64,000 nt of DNA from Pleodorina starrii (Eukaryota; Chlorophyta; Chlorophyceae; Chlamydomonadales; Volvocaceae). Every line of letters begins with the position of its first letter. The first letter of the stretch is position 1. Position numbers and translations under genes: made by a program. Of the stretch, positions 54,601 to 64,000 are shown piece by piece. The notes beneath the pieces are model-generated. The model was not told the origin of the DNA. It saw only the letters and a program-made list of their open reading frames with translations, and did no database searches. The stretch is taken from positions 8,127,001-8,191,000 of the forward strand of contig BRXU01000002.1 in NCBI GenBank assembly GCA_030267565.1, read 5' to 3'.

Positions 54601-56744
54601 TTCCTGGTGACGAGCAAGGTGGTACCCACGCAGCTGTTTGATTTCTGCGAGCCGCCTTCCATCGAGGGATTGTACTCGGAGTTCAAGAGCGCTGTGAGTG
54701 TGTGTGGGGGGGTGGGGTGGGGTTGGGGGTGGGGTGGGGGTGTGGGGTGGGGTGGGGGTGCGCGTGGGGTGGGGTGGGGGTGTGGGGTGGGGTGGGGGTG
54801 CGCGTGGGGTGGGGTGGGGTGGGGGTGTGGGGTGGGGTGGGGTGGGGTGGGGGTGCGCGTGGGGCGGGGTGGGGTGTGGAGTGGGGTGGAGTGGGGTGGG
54901 GTGGGGTGGGAGTTCCAGGAAAAGGCCGGGTTGTGTGTGTGGGGAGGTGGGAGGGGGAGGGGGGGGACTGGGGGGATATGGGGAGGATGAAACGTGTGGG
55001 ATTGGAGAGGGGGCGTTGGCGGGGAAGGGTAGAAGAGCACCGGTTCAGTATTCTCACACCGGTATAATAGTCCGCGGAGGTAATTGGGCGGATTACAATT
55101 TAGGCGTAGGGATGGCGGGGATCGGTTGGTGTCCGCGTACCGTAAGTCGCCTTTCCGACAGCTGCACCCTTACGACAGCCACACCCATACGACAGCTGCA
55201 CCCTTACGACAGCCACACCCTTACGACAGCTGCACCCTTACGACAGCCACACCCTTACGACAGCTGCACCCTTACGACAGCCACACCCTTACGACAGCTG
55301 CACCCTTACGACAGCCACACCCTTACGACAGCCACACCCTTACGACAGCTGCACCCTTACGACAGCCACACCCAGAGAGGACGGGAGGCCGGCCGCCCGG
55401 CGTGCAATGATGCCCTGCAGCGGGGCGAAGATAGAGGCAGCGAAGCAATGCGCGACCGGCTGGCATGAAGTACGGTACATACAAACCCCACTACCCCAGT
55501 GGCTGCCGCTTACCGGGGGATGGGTTGCGTGGCGGAGGGGAGAGGACACGACACCGCTGCGATGAGCCGGAGGGGACGGGAGCGAACCCGAGGGCGAAGT
55601 CGACCCCGACCCCGACCCCGGGTTGTATGGGCCGGAGGGCGCTGGCGACTGCCGTACGGAGGTGAGGTGTGTTACGGTAGTGGGGAGCGCCGATGGGGTG
55701 ACTTGGGGAGTTGGGGTTTTGTGGGGGACCCCTTTCCCTCCCTCCCTCCCTCCCTCCCTCCCACCCGTCGCCCCCGTCACTCGGCTCCTCGCCGCCCCGC
55801 CTCTGCGTCCGGCTGCTGTCCGGTTGCCCCGGCTCCCCGTGTTACGTAAAGGAGCATGTCATTCCCTGCCCCCCCGTCCCCGTCCCCCGTCTCCTTCTCC
55901 GCTGCGAAATTTTCTTTATACCCCCGTCCCCGTCCCCCGTCTGCCCGCCCGCAGAAGCTGGAGGAAGCTATGTTGTCTCCGGAGCAGCTGGACAGTCTGA
56001 GTCAGCTGGGGCTGAGGACGCGTGGGGGATGGAACCGCACCATTCTGTTTGGGAACCTCCTCATGTACAACCTCGACTGGTTCTTTCGGCCAGAAGTGAG
56101 TGGCAAGCGGCGGAACACGTAGCGGCAAGCAAAGGCCAGGCCAGGCCAGTCATCCGTTCAGAGCACGTGTGCGTGTGTGTGCGTGCGTGTGTGCATGCGT
56201 GTGTGTGTGTGTGTGTGCGTGCGTGCGTGTGCATGCGTGTGTGCGTGTGTGTGCGTGTATGCATGTGTGTGTGCGTGTGTGTGTGCGTGCGTGTGTCTCC
56301 GGTCCAGCAGCCCGGCCCGTCTGTCCACCCATTCAGCAGCACGGCGCGCAGGTCGCTCCGCGGCCCCGCTGGCGCCCGCCTCCGCGCCGCTGCGCCCCCG
56401 TCGTCAACCCCCACCCCCACCCCACCCCACCCCCTCCCTCCCTCCCTCCCTCCCACCTGTGTTCTCAGGTGCAGCACTTCGTGCAGCTGTGCCGCTCCAC
56501 CGGCGGCTCCTTTGCGTACCGCTGGAACGAGCAGGGCGTGATCGCCATGCTGTGGCAGATCTTCGTGCCGCGCGACGCCTTCCACGTCTTTCGCTTCGAC
56601 TACCAACACCGCGTCAACGGCACGTCTGAAGTGCGAAAGCTACTGGCCAAGTATCTGGGAGGAAAGGACGCGAGATGGCGGGGGCGCAGGGCGGGGCGCG
56701 GCGCGCTGTCGAGCTCGGGGCGCGATCGCGACGCGGACGCGTAG
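51609..56744 (+). CDS. GT15-like glycosyltransferase (KRE2/MNT1 family), type II membrane protein
   Basis: Six exons are proposed: 51609-51825, 52283-52386, 53417-53616, 54444-54693, 55955-56095 and 56469-56744. Phases agree; 395 aa. Residues 1-17 ([17 protein letters not shown]) form a signal anchor, as expected for an ER/Golgi enzyme. [19 protein letters not shown] starts the GT-A fold. [11 protein letters not shown] (D180-D182) supplies the metal-binding acidic cluster. Later blocks [13 protein letters not shown] and [13 protein letters not shown] parallel the Kre2 segments NFEI..FF and GGFYYERWGD. Family members transfer alpha-1,2-mannose from GDP-mannose to glycoproteins in fungi; donor and acceptor here are not known. 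NGT near the end is a possible glycosylation site. The C-terminal 30 residues are Arg/Asp-rich and specific to this protein. The first exon is A/T-richer than the rest. Exon 1 ends in a perfect GTATGT donor. Introns 3 and 4 are full of repeats. Confidence 0.8.
53013..53036 (+). repeat. Dispersed repeat family C, copy 3
   Basis: GGCCTATACGTGGATAACCC, in GT15 intron 2. Confidence 0.7.
53189..53211 (+). repeat. Dispersed repeat family C, copy 4
   Basis: GGCGTATATGTGGATAATCC, 176 bp after copy 3 in the same intron. Confidence 0.65.
53378..53396 (-). repeat. Telomere-like CTAAAACCCTAAAAC before an acceptor
   Basis: Two CTAAAAC units end 20 bases before GT15 exon 3 and could supply its branch point. 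Confidence 0.6.
53636..53761 (+). repeat. Family A, three forward copies
   Basis: Copies near 53636-53668, 53681-53716 and 53728-53761, each with GGTACCGCAGCGGAG or GATACCGCAGCGGAG. They begin 20 bases into GT15 intron 3. Confidence 0.85.
54227..54392 (-). repeat. Family A, three reverse copies
   Basis: Copies near 54227-54259, 54291-54329 and 54351-54392 with GCTGCGGTACMTCT cores, opposite in orientation to the three forward copies earlier in the same intron. Confidence 0.75.
54705..54910. repeat. GGGGT-rich minisatellite
   Basis: About 200 bases of GGGGTGGGGTGGGGGTGTG and GTGCGCGTG units start 11 bases after the GT15 exon 4 donor. The sense strand is rich in G runs able to form quadruplexes. 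Confidence 0.9.
55156..55373 (+). repeat. 17-bp dimeric minisatellite
   Basis: About 13 units alternate between GACAGCTGCACCCTTAC and GACAGCCACACCCTTAC, so the higher-order period is mostly 34 bp. In GT15 intron 4. Confidence 0.9.
55839..55867 (+). repeat. Dispersed repeat family D, copy 3
   Basis: GTTACGTAAAGGAGCATGTC then ATTCCCT, in GT15 intron 4, followed by a family A copy and the acceptor. Confidence 0.65.
55896..55925 (-). repeat. Dispersed repeat family A, degenerate copy
   Basis: TCTCCGCTGCGAAATTTTCT then TTATACCCCC, ending 29 bases before GT15 exon 5. Confidence 0.6.
56165..56300. repeat. GTGTGC-type repeat in GT15 intron 5
   Basis: Imperfect GT, GCGT and GCATGCGT units fill about 135 bases. 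Confidence 0.85.
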
Positions 56745-56904
56745 CGCGGCGACGCGCGGCTGGGGGCGTAGGGTTGCCGAGGCGGAGGTAGGGGGAGGTA
56801 GGGGGAGGGGGAGTCGGGTGGGTGGCGGGAGCAGAGCGCAGGTACGTGAGTGTGCGTGAATGTGCGTGTGCGTGTGCGTGTGTTAGGGGTGAGACGAGGC
56901 CCTG

Positions 56905-56945
56905 GGGGTAATTAGGACGGCCCGGGACGAAGGAACGCAACGCCC
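56905..56945 (-). repeat. Dispersed repeat family B, copy 3 (reverse)
   Basis: In reverse complement it reads GCGTTGCGTTCCTTCGTCCC then GGGCCGTCCTAATTACCC and CCAG. It lacks the GTAA start and lies in the GT15 3' flank. Confidence 0.7.
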
Positions 56946-57502
56946 GGGGGGGAAGGCGAGTGATAAAGGAGCGCGCGGCCGTCAGAAGCGCGCCGTAGCA
57001 CTGTGCGGGCAGCTGCGCCGCGGGGTAAACAGCTCTGCTCCCCGTGCCCCATCTAGCACTGTTCCAAACCAACCAAATCATAAAGCGACTGAATGTATAA
57101 TGCCAAAAAATTAGGGAATGGAGGGCTGTCTAGCGAATTGGCGGCACGCACACACACATGCGTGTGTGTGTGTGCGTGGCGGGCGAAGGGGGCGAACGGA
57201 GTGGGAGGGGTTGTGGACTATGGAGTGTGCGCACAACTGGCGCGCGGAGCCCAGAGCGTCGCGAGGGCGGGCTGAGGGAGGGAGGGAGGATCAAGAGTGC
57301 AGTGCGCACGTGGGAGGGATGGGGCGGGACTGGGGTGTTTGCTGCGGGTGCTGCGTCCGCTCGTTCTGCCCTCCCCCCGGCAGCGGCGACTCGGCCCTTT
57401 CTCCCTCGGGTGTTTCGGCAGCTCGGCCTGCGGGGGCGGGAGCCCGACACGACCCCCTTTCCCCCTTGAGATTTTTCTGATTCGAAACCGTTTACGGGCT
57501 CC

Positions 57503-57526
57503 GGCCTATACGTGGATAACTCCCCC
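57503..57526 (+). repeat. Dispersed repeat family C, copy 5
   Basis: GGCCTATACGTGGATAACTC, intergenic. Confidence 0.7.
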
Positions 57527-59091
57527 TTAAGATTTGCGCGTCAAGACCCAGCGCGCGACTCGTGGGGCTCGGGGGCGCGTTTGAGGGCTCGACTCCAGGG
57601 ATGGTAGCTGGTGAAGTGGTGATAGGTGCATGCAGGGCGTCAATCAGGGACCACTGCTGCTTCGTCTGCGAAAGCACTCGGCAACCTTTGCTGCGAATTT
57701 GTTATGGATACCGTTATATGCACTGGAATCACACGCGCTAGATAGATAGCTAGGTACGAGGACGGACGTTGGGTGGATGCAGGGCCGGCGGTACATAGGA
57801 GCAGCGCCGCCTCTTTGTCCGCATTGCCCCGCAGGGAGGGGGCAGCGCCACGCCCCCCGTCCTGTCCGGTCGCTGCGGGCTGCTCCCTGTCCTGTCCTTC
57901 CGAGGCGCAGCAAGCAAGCAGACTGGGTATGTGCACTCGGTCGCGCATAGTACCTATAGATAACTGATTTCTGGCACTGCAACAAACAAGGCACTGAGCA
58001 ACGGGCGAATGTAGGGCCGGCCCTCTCTCCTTTGCCGTTGCGACTGGTACTGGAGAGGATGCGGGACTGGAGAGGGTGCTGACGAGGGAGGCGAGGGATA
58101 GGGGATAAGTCAGGCGAGGAGGATGGTACTGTTGTGCTGCCGGACGATACTGCGTACGGTAGATACTGCGTACGGTGGCCGCGGTGGAGGAGTGGATGAA
58201 GCGGCGGTGCTGCGGCAGGGGGAGCACAGCTGGCGTGGGTGGTGCGGGTGGATTGGGCGGGAAGGCGGGGGTGGGAGGGCGGGAAGGGGGGTTGGGCTGC
58301 GCTCTGCACTCGGGAGCCGGTGCGTGTGTGGAACTTTGGATTGGTACCGGGAAGGGCCCCGGAGCGTGCGCCGGAGCGTGCGCCGGAGCGTGCGCCGGGG
58401 CCCCGGCGCTCTGGAGCGTGCTCTAGTGCAAGAGTTGAGCTGCGGGGGGAGGAGGGGGAGAGAGGGGGCCGCGGGCTGCGCACGCGTGCGTGCTGCACGC
58501 ACGCGCGATGCACGCGAGGGGGGGGTGCGCTGGCTGACGGCAAGAATTGTGAGGACTGATCGTGCTGGGCGGGGAGGCCGGCACTACCATAGTAGCGCTA
58601 GCTGTGGCCGTGGCCGGCACAGCCCTTTGTGGCGCGCCCATATATACACACATATGCATATACATAGCCTGCCGCGACGGCGATGAGTTTTGAAGCGAGA
58701 GCGGCGTGTGGGATCTGGGTTGGGTCGAGGACTCGAGGTGTTTATTGAAATACGGTATGGTGAAGGGAGGTGGACAGCATTGTGAGGCCCCCTCTCCTCC
58801 GCGGCCAAATCGTCGGCGGGAGTGGGGGCGTGGGTCAAAAGCTTGCCTGCCTGCCTTCGTGCTGCGTGCTGCGGGGGTGAGGTGCACATTACCGTACTGT
58901 GCATTTGGTGTCCTTTGGGGTCACCCGGGGAGGCGTGTCTTCGGCTTGGAGCTGATTGTGGGGCAGCGGCCGTGCGCACACACACATACACGCCAATGCA
59001 CGGCCAGCGGTAGTGCGTGGCTAGCTGCGACGCACGGCCAGCTGGCTTCTCGGCTGTACCCTTCTAAAGCTCTTGAGCCTACTGTAAAAAT

Positions 59092-59162
<71 letters not shown>

Positions 59163-59163
59163 C
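59092..59163. repeat. (AAC)24 microsatellite
   Basis: About 24 perfect AAC units follow TGTAAAAAT, so they may be at or after a transcript end. Confidence 0.95.
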
Positions 59164-62100
59164 CGCAAATGCACAAGCGTCTCGCTTTGTCTGGCATGTT
59201 TGTCTCACGGCAGCGGTCTTGGCAGCCCGGTTTCCGAGTCGGGCAGTGACGAGCTGAGGACTGCTGCTGACGGCGGCGGCGATTGGGCGGCAGACTCCGG
59301 CCCGTGGGTCGGCCGGGCGCCAGGACATGTGCGCGGGCGCGGGCGGCACTGTTTTAGGGGGGGGGGGAGCTTGAGGGACGTAGCGAATGCACCGACTGCA
59401 CCGACTCGGTCGACTCCCTGCCGTTATCCAGCTCCTCTGTAATTAATTACCGGCAATCCCTGCCGAGAGGGGTGAGGCTTCCGCTGAGCGATGCGGTGCG
59501 ATGAAGGTCCTGAAATAAAGAAGTGTGTTTCTCGGGGGAGGACAGAGAAGGGAACAACACCGCAAGAGTTCTCTCCACCGTGCCTTGACGAGAGCGCACT
59601 GGACTGTGGACTCGCTTCGGGGTTGCCGGGGCGTCGCTTAGTGTGGGGGAATGTGGGGGACGCGGCGGGGTGCGAGGGGGTGCGGGGCTCGGCTCCTTAC
59701 ACGTGAGGCCCTGTTTTGTTCATGAGAGGGGCACGCACCCCCAACCATGTGTAACACACACACACACACACATGAGGTCCTGTACCAGGCTACCAGCACT
59801 GATGAGTGATAAGCTGATAACGCTGTGGAGCTTGATGTGACACGGCGCACCGGTACGCTTCGTTTGGGAAAGTCACGGTACGGCAGCAATTCCTTCCCCC
59901 TGGCCGCTTAATTCGCTTCTCTGCCCGGTAGTGCGTGCGGGGGGGTGCAGCGATCAGACCTGCGGTTCTTGAGGGTTCTTGCCCCTGGGGCAGTACAGTC
60001 CTGGGCACTCAGCACCGGACCTAGTATTCCACCGTAACCCCAATATTACGGAAATTCCTGTTGCACAAGTCGCGTTTCAGCGGAGCCAGAAGGCAAGCAG
60101 GTTGCGGGCCGTTGCTACTCGGCAGGTCCCAAGGTGGACATGGGTTGGAAGCATACAGGCCTGTGCTCGCTGCTGTTGGGCGAGGGTGGGCCCCTCGAAT
60201 CGAGATGAGATTTTTGAAGGAGAAATGAAGCTTCTGAGGGTGCCAGCTTGTACATGCACCAGGGATTCGCCTTAGTCGTCTGCAATGGGGCTGCCTACGG
60301 ATGGAACCTTTCACCCCGTTATCCCCGCCTTTTGGCTGTAATATATGGTCATTTTTATAATCAGTATAAAATAAGATTCAGGCGCATGCGTCAGTGCCCA
60401 AGGCCATTTGTGCCTGGAAAAATCCTCCCCGCACAAGGTCGGGCGCTAAACTGTATGAAGCCTTGAAGGGAGAAAAAAGCAAAAGGTATTTTATTGAGTA
60501 TTATAAGCTTGCTCAACCGAACTTAGGTGCAAGGCAGGCTTCGGCCTTAGTAATCCAGGGTCGGACATATAGGCGACACAACACAGGCTGTTTAAACCGT
60601 ATGTGGCAGAAGTTAATAAAGGTTGTTGTGTGTTTCTTCCAATTAGCTTGCCCTCTTGAGGATCCGCTTCCCCAGTATCATGCTGTCGTCCAGCCTTACT
60701 GCAAAGGTGTTCCACGGGGTCCCAAAATTTAATGTATGAAAGCCAATGTTATCTTCAATATATTTGTGTGGCATGGGCACTGTCCAGACAGCGAACATCA
60801 AATACGTGTCGGCGTTATTTCCAGGCGCATAGCAGAATGTCTGCCGATGACATGTACATATTTTTAGTTGTATAAAAGTAACGAATTTTAAGGTCAGTTG
60901 CAGCCTCCAGTACCGCTCGTCAATAAAACCCTCTTCCTGGCTAGGGGTCGCAGCCTGCCGGTTTTGTGTGGCAGCGAAATCCTTTTAAAACACATGTTCG
61001 AAAAGAATAATTGGCCAACTGTTCGTTGGCGTGCATTTGACTCGTCACCCTCCTTATGGCGACTCCTGAGGTCAACGCCCCCAACACGCCCACATCGGCA
61101 TGTCTTCATCGGCCGCTTTTTCATTTCTCCGACATCGCACGCCCCGAAAGCCTCGACATTTGTTGTCTTGCGACAGAGGCTTAGGGGCCCGGGCCCGAGC
61201 TGTGTGCTTCGACTTTGGGGCCAGGGCCAGACCTGCCCGGATACCGACACCTGGACAACTTTTTCAACGGGGTCCCTGCAAGCGTATTTTTAGAAAGGAT
61301 TTAACAGTAGCGCGGGGACCGTGACAAGCTACGGTGCAGCCAGAATCGGTACAGCAGACCAGCTCCGCCAAGTTCGAGGTTGGCTTCCGCACCTTCGTCG
61401 CGCCCCAATCTAAGCCTCCAAGCGCTTCGTTTTGCCACCGGCGCGAGATTATAATTGGGGTTAAGATTTCGTTCCGTGTGGTAAGCGCCCTACTGCGCAG
61501 TGCTCCTGCAGCGCTGAGGCGCCGCGTTCTCGTCCACCGCTGCTTCAGCATATCAGTGACCAAGGCAGCTAAAGACAAAGGCATGTCGCCTAGCAGGATG
61601 CAGTCATAGATGGTAACGTATCACAGAGCTGCCAAGGCGAATGTTCCCCGGTGGCGGCTCCACTGGCTGGGCACCGAGGCCAGAGGCGCAGCTGGCAATT
61701 GTGTAGTATAAACGGAACTGCGACATCCTGCACAGCTGTATCGAATCCTACTCATGTATCCCGGACATTAAATATGCGGGAACTTACGAACATCATTGTA
61801 CGGCGGGCCAGGAGGGGCATAGCTGTCGGTGCGCTTGGCCGTTGGCCGCGTCCCGTCACAATGCGCAGGGTCATAGAATCAATGACCCAGAGGTATTTTC
61901 ATAGGTTCAAAATCAAACTGAATGTTTAATTCGCAGTACTGGGTTTCTGGCGTTTGGTTCCCAGGACGGCTTCAAGACATTTCAATTTTGGCCGCTCCAC
62001 TCCGAACCGCAAACCACTTGTATTTCATTCCTCGTCAAAGCGAAATGAAATGGACTGCATCAATATGTCTGTCTGCAATTGGGTCATACGTATGAGCTCG

Positions 62101-62800
62101 CTGCTTGCCAAACATGTGAGAACGCCCACTCGTCATGGTTTCAGTAACGCCCCGACTCGCTATCATTTACGATGTCTTGACGCCTCTAAGGACACAAATA
62201 GCATCCAAATCCAAAAATGCTTTGTATTCCGCGGCAAAGTCCGCGGCCTCCTGAGCTTTCCAGCGCCCGCCAGCACCCTATCTGTACCGAGGATTGTTCG
62301 CAGCGTGACGCTCTCGCACTAGCTCTGGTGGCAGGACTTCTTTTGTAATGTTACCACACTGTGTATAAAAAACGATCGAGAGAGGCTGCACGGTGCGCCC
62401 GCCCGGGCCTCGACTCTAGCTTGCTTGCATATTGTTGGCAACCCGTACATTAGGCCCCCCCATGCAATATCAAACTATACCTCAATCCGAGAAAATTCCG
62501 CTGCTCTAATACGGTATCCAAGTTGCGAGACCGGGCGAGTACCCTGAGCGGGATACCACCGCTGGGGATAACCGACTTCAGTCGCTTGCAGCGGTCTGCA
62601 AGCACCATCCGCAACCTTGTATCCACACCTCATGATCGAGAGCTATCAACAAATATTACCTAGATCTTTATCTATTTAGAGTGATCTCAGACAAGCCTCT
62701 CGTTGCGCCTCAGGCGCGCTGGGGGGTTGCCGATTCACACGCAGCTCTGGCGACTAACTGAGGCAAACAGACCAACTGAAATCGATTGGTCTTTGGAGCT

Positions 62801-64000
62801 ATGAGGATAAATGGCGGAGGAGCGACAACGCTCCTTGCGCTAGTGCTGTTGCTAGTAACCGCATCTCGGTCGGCGCGCCTTGGCGACGCTCCCCTATCCT
62901 TGACTGGACTGCGTCTCGATGCGACATCGTTGTCAGATGGCCTTTATGATTTATCATTCTCTTTTGATTTGACATCATCAGGTGAGCAGCGCTTGCGCAC
63001 GGCTCTGGTACAAGTTTGCCAACACGCGCTAGCCTGCAATGCAAATAATGTTTAAGCCTTGAGGTAACAAGTGCGTTCTAGTATCTGCGAGGCCTCCGTC
63101 GGTGATAACCGCCGTCAGGCAGCTTCATCGGTCGGTAGCTTCCAGTCAACAGCGGGCCAGCGTGCATTCAATCCTCAATATAGTTTGCGTAGTGATATGC
63201 TGTTCCATAGTTGTGTCCGGTTGTCCCTCGCTTTGGGACGTCCGGCGATGGGATGGGGCGTCAGAGACTAATCTTTTGGGGATACTGTTCACAGCTTACA
63301 TCAGTTCACAGCTTACATCAGCAATACTATTGCTAATTTGCTCTTACTAGCGCGGTCACTTGAGCCAATCAATGTTTACTGTGTTCACGGGTACTGAATT
63401 ACTTAGCATTGCCCACATTCGGATCACACAATATAACAGTAGCCAAGTAAATTGCTTCGCGCGTAACTCGCAAATCAAACGCCTCTTGCGCTGGGTTCTG
63501 CGCGCTCCACGTGCAGCGAGTTCGACGCTTCGACTAAAAACCCCTAATTTGGGTACCCAACTGCTCACCTGCCCACAGCCCGCTGCAATGCCCAGTGCCC
63601 CCCTCTCCTCGCCCGCAATCCAAACCCCCCCGCGCGACCATCTGCCGACTAAGCCCGCCCCGACTGCCTGTTGCCCTTCTCCCGCTCCTTCCGCCATGCC
63701 GCAGCGCCGCACGTCAACGTCGAAATCGCAATTAACGGGCAACGGATCCAACAAAGCATCGCATGCCCCTGCCACCAAACACCCCACAACGTTGTACTAC
63801 GATCCGCCGCCATCACCCCGGGCGATCATGAAGTCCTGATGACTGCCACGGCGGAAGGCGAGCCGTCCATCGTCCTCCGCACCACGCAAACCATCGGCGT
63901 GAGTTGGGGCAGATCAAATTGATTGCGAGTCCCTACCGTAGTGCCCAAGAGACAGGCCGGGGTCACACTTGGTTTCGGAGGTGTGGAAAGGAGGGCGGCA
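62801..64000 (+). CDS. 5' part of a secreted protein (partial, right edge)
   Basis: Two exons are visible: 62801-62981 and 63705-63898. They are joined in phase (donor CATCAG|GTGAGC, acceptor GCCGCAG), and the gene then continues through a GTGAGT donor at 63899 beyond the window. Residues 1-25 have a typical signal peptide (TTLLALVLLLVTASRSA). The following 100 residues alternate like a beta-sandwich (YDLSFSFDLTSS, VNVEIAINGQRIQQS, GDHEVLMTATAEGEPSIVLR) and contain a CPC motif. This suggests an extracellular or secretory-lumen protein with an immunoglobulin-like or carbohydrate-linked domain. The family cannot be named from this part. Exon 1 is A/T-rich; exon 2 is G/C-richer. Confidence 0.65.

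Larger units (their letters stand above)
56745..62800. other. 6-kb spacer, no supported gene
   Basis: It begins with the GT15 3' UTR, which holds a reverse copy of family B and, further on, a family C copy. A 10-bp GGAGCGTGCG-type repeat lies near 58360-58400 and (AAC)n at 59092-59163, preceded by TGTAA (59083). From about 59,900 the DNA is markedly A/T-richer. The many open frames up to about 130 codons have stops in all family-like readings and no consistent codon bias. I see nothing that can be called a gene or an intact mobile element. Confidence 0.5.

Noticed and set aside
55156..55373. Regular direct repeats resembling a CRISPR array
   Set aside because: There are no unique spacers, the units are contiguous, and the DNA is eukaryotic and intronic.
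59900..62330. A/T-richer tract suspected to be a decayed transposon on the minus strand
   Set aside because: Quasi-open frames have a stop about every 20 codons, and no transposase or reverse-transcriptase motif or terminal repeat was found.

Overview
This window is nuclear DNA of a green alga, most likely a volvocine (Chlamydomonas/Gonium/Volvox group). The evidence is: many short exons separated by G/C-rich introns with GT..AG borders; strong G/C bias at third codon positions; long Ala, Gly, Gln, Pro and Ser runs inside otherwise conserved proteins; abundant (GT)n and TTGG-type microsatellites; and several interstitial runs of the TTTTAGGG telomere unit. The genus cannot be fixed by eye. 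All gene models below were built by hand from splice phase and protein-family similarity; no search was run.

Layout. 1-800: 3' end of an unrecognised + gene. 2897-6586 (+): four-exon gene for a cysteine-only zinc finger followed by a PB1-like segment and a Gln/Ala/Pro-rich tail. 11167-17691 (-): ten-exon homologue of the kinesin-binding protein KBP/KIFBP. 18138-22731 (+): nine-exon DUF155 (RMD1/RMND1/Sif2) membrane protein, divergent from KBP across 446 bp. 26134-37960 (+): a very large (about 3,300 aa) low-complexity protein of unknown function. 39658-48467 (-): WRN-type DEDDy 3'-5' exonuclease carrying about 1,200 residues of Gln/His/Pro/Ala/Gly-rich sequence before the nuclease. 51609-56744 (+): GT15-like (KRE2/MNT1 family) secretory-pathway glycosyltransferase. 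62801-end (+): first two exons of a secreted protein. The gaps hold mostly simple repeats and no gene I can defend.

The genes do not form one pathway. KBP and the DUF155 protein share a short divergent promoter region and both families have mitochondrial or kinesin links elsewhere, so co-expression is worth testing, but that is inference.

The least expected structure is in the non-coding DNA. Four short sequence families (called A-D here) recur in introns and spacers of unrelated genes. Families B and D sit just upstream of 3' splice sites in different genes. Family B starts with a donor-like CAG|GTAAYTGCG, contains a branch-point-like YTAAY and ends next to the real acceptor, like a mobile mini-intron or recursive splice site. 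Other notable points are a GC-AG intron in the exonuclease gene, a KBP stop codon that is the first of 44 consecutive TGA triplets, triplicated C-terminal codons behind the DUF155 gene, and an inverted array of family A inside a glycosyltransferase intron.
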